This document shows positions 63,813 to 64,000 of a DNA stretch of 64,000 nucleotides, one piece after another. Made by a program: the position numbers and the translations under genes. Each line of letters begins with the position of its first letter. Position 1 is the stretch's first letter. Below the pieces are notes generated by a model. That model did not search any database and was not told the origin of the DNA. It was given only the letters and a program-made list of their open reading frames with translations. The stretch spans positions 186,001-250,000 of the forward strand of contig CAWIMY010000003.1 of the NCBI GenBank assembly GCA_963837355.1, read 5' to 3'. Source of the stretch: Aureispira sp963837355. Its GTDB lineage: Bacteria > Bacteroidota > Bacteroidia > Chitinophagales > Saprospiraceae.

Positions 63813-64000
63813 ATGTACACCTTGTGGTTGATGCCTGATGCAGAGGCTTATAATAAACTGAGCCAGCTGATCGTAGATCTAAGCAGTTCGCACGCTACGC
63901 CTACTTTTGAGCCGCACGTAACGCTGCTCAGTGGCATCGTCGATCCCTTAGAGGTAGCCATTGACAAAACAGAAGAACTCGCCAACAGCCTCTTGCCGCT
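63813..64000 (+). CDS. 2H phosphoesterase / cyclic phosphodiesterase-like protein, N-terminal part
   Basis: The frame from ATG 63813 is open to the window edge. It reads MYTLWLMPDAEAYNKLSQLI then TPTFEPHVTLLSGIVD, where H-V-T is the first HxT motif of the 2H phosphoesterase family (CPDase and RNA ligase-like proteins). The family hydrolyses 2',3'-cyclic or ADP-ribose cyclic phosphates. The second HxT lies beyond the window, so function rests on one motif. Confidence 0.7.
   Translation, partial: MYTLWLMPDAEAYNKLSQLIVDLSSSHATPTFEPHVTLLSGIVDPLEVAIDKTEELANSLLP

Overview
The window reads as a piece of a Bacteroidota chromosome, most likely from the Saprospiraceae side of the phylum (the family is a guess). 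The signs are several secreted proteins with type IX secretion (T9SS) C-terminal sorting domains, a PorV-like outer-membrane protein, bshB1 of bacillithiol synthesis, many small SPII lipoproteins, TAnnTTTG-type -7 promoter boxes, and starts without a clear Shine-Dalgarno sequence. No rRNA, tRNA or CRISPR array was found.

Layout. 1-9.9 kb: housekeeping and envelope genes (TPR protein, MoeB/ThiF-rhodanese, TrmH-type rRNA/tRNA methylase, hotdog thioesterase, lipoproteins, LuxE-like acyl-adenylating protein, LysM protein, long-form GAPDH). 9.9-16.1 kb: loosely packed DNA with a YceI lipoprotein, a zinc-ribbon protein, relics, a LysM and a T9SS gene that are each frameshifted, and an HPF/RaiA ribosome factor. 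16.15-28.3 kb: an A+T-rich accessory island. 28.3-41.9 kb: HHH/porin-like protein with a PorV-like partner, folE, a bshB1-OsmC-barrel operon, a T9SS protein, DUF4197, folB and DPP4. 41.9-53.8 kb: ywbE, DEAD helicase, era, NADAR, maf, SDR, kynU-lpxB, deoxynucleoside kinase, oligopeptidase B and an SMR transporter. 53.8-64 kb: subtilase, HdrC-like Fe-S protein, thioredoxin-like protein, Fic protein, an S74 adhesin-like protein, and the start of a 2H phosphoesterase.

The island is the main interest. It has the architecture of two tandem integrons. A Xer-type tyrosine recombinase (int1, 21151-21972) faces away from a set of minus-strand gene cassettes (TauE; Crp regulator plus diheme cytochrome; DUF262/DUF1524 defence protein), separated by elaborate palindromic repeats whose ends are AAC/GTT. 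A second, decayed copy of the same integrase and its leader (int2, 27645-28193) faces away from a second set (YdeI fragment, SDR, DUF3267, and a three-gene ATPase operon resembling ABC-three-component conflict systems). A copy of the 3' end of the neighbouring host gene behind int1 shows that the platform was tandemly duplicated. The recombinase lacks the extra helix expected of IntI, so this may be an integron-like capture system run by a different integrase.

A second theme is broken reading frames. At least nine single-base frameshifts, often at short homopolymers, and two Trp-to-stop changes interrupt genes that otherwise read as conserved. They may be real decay, programmed or phase-variable sites, or uncorrected sequencing errors. 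Each is noted in its entry.
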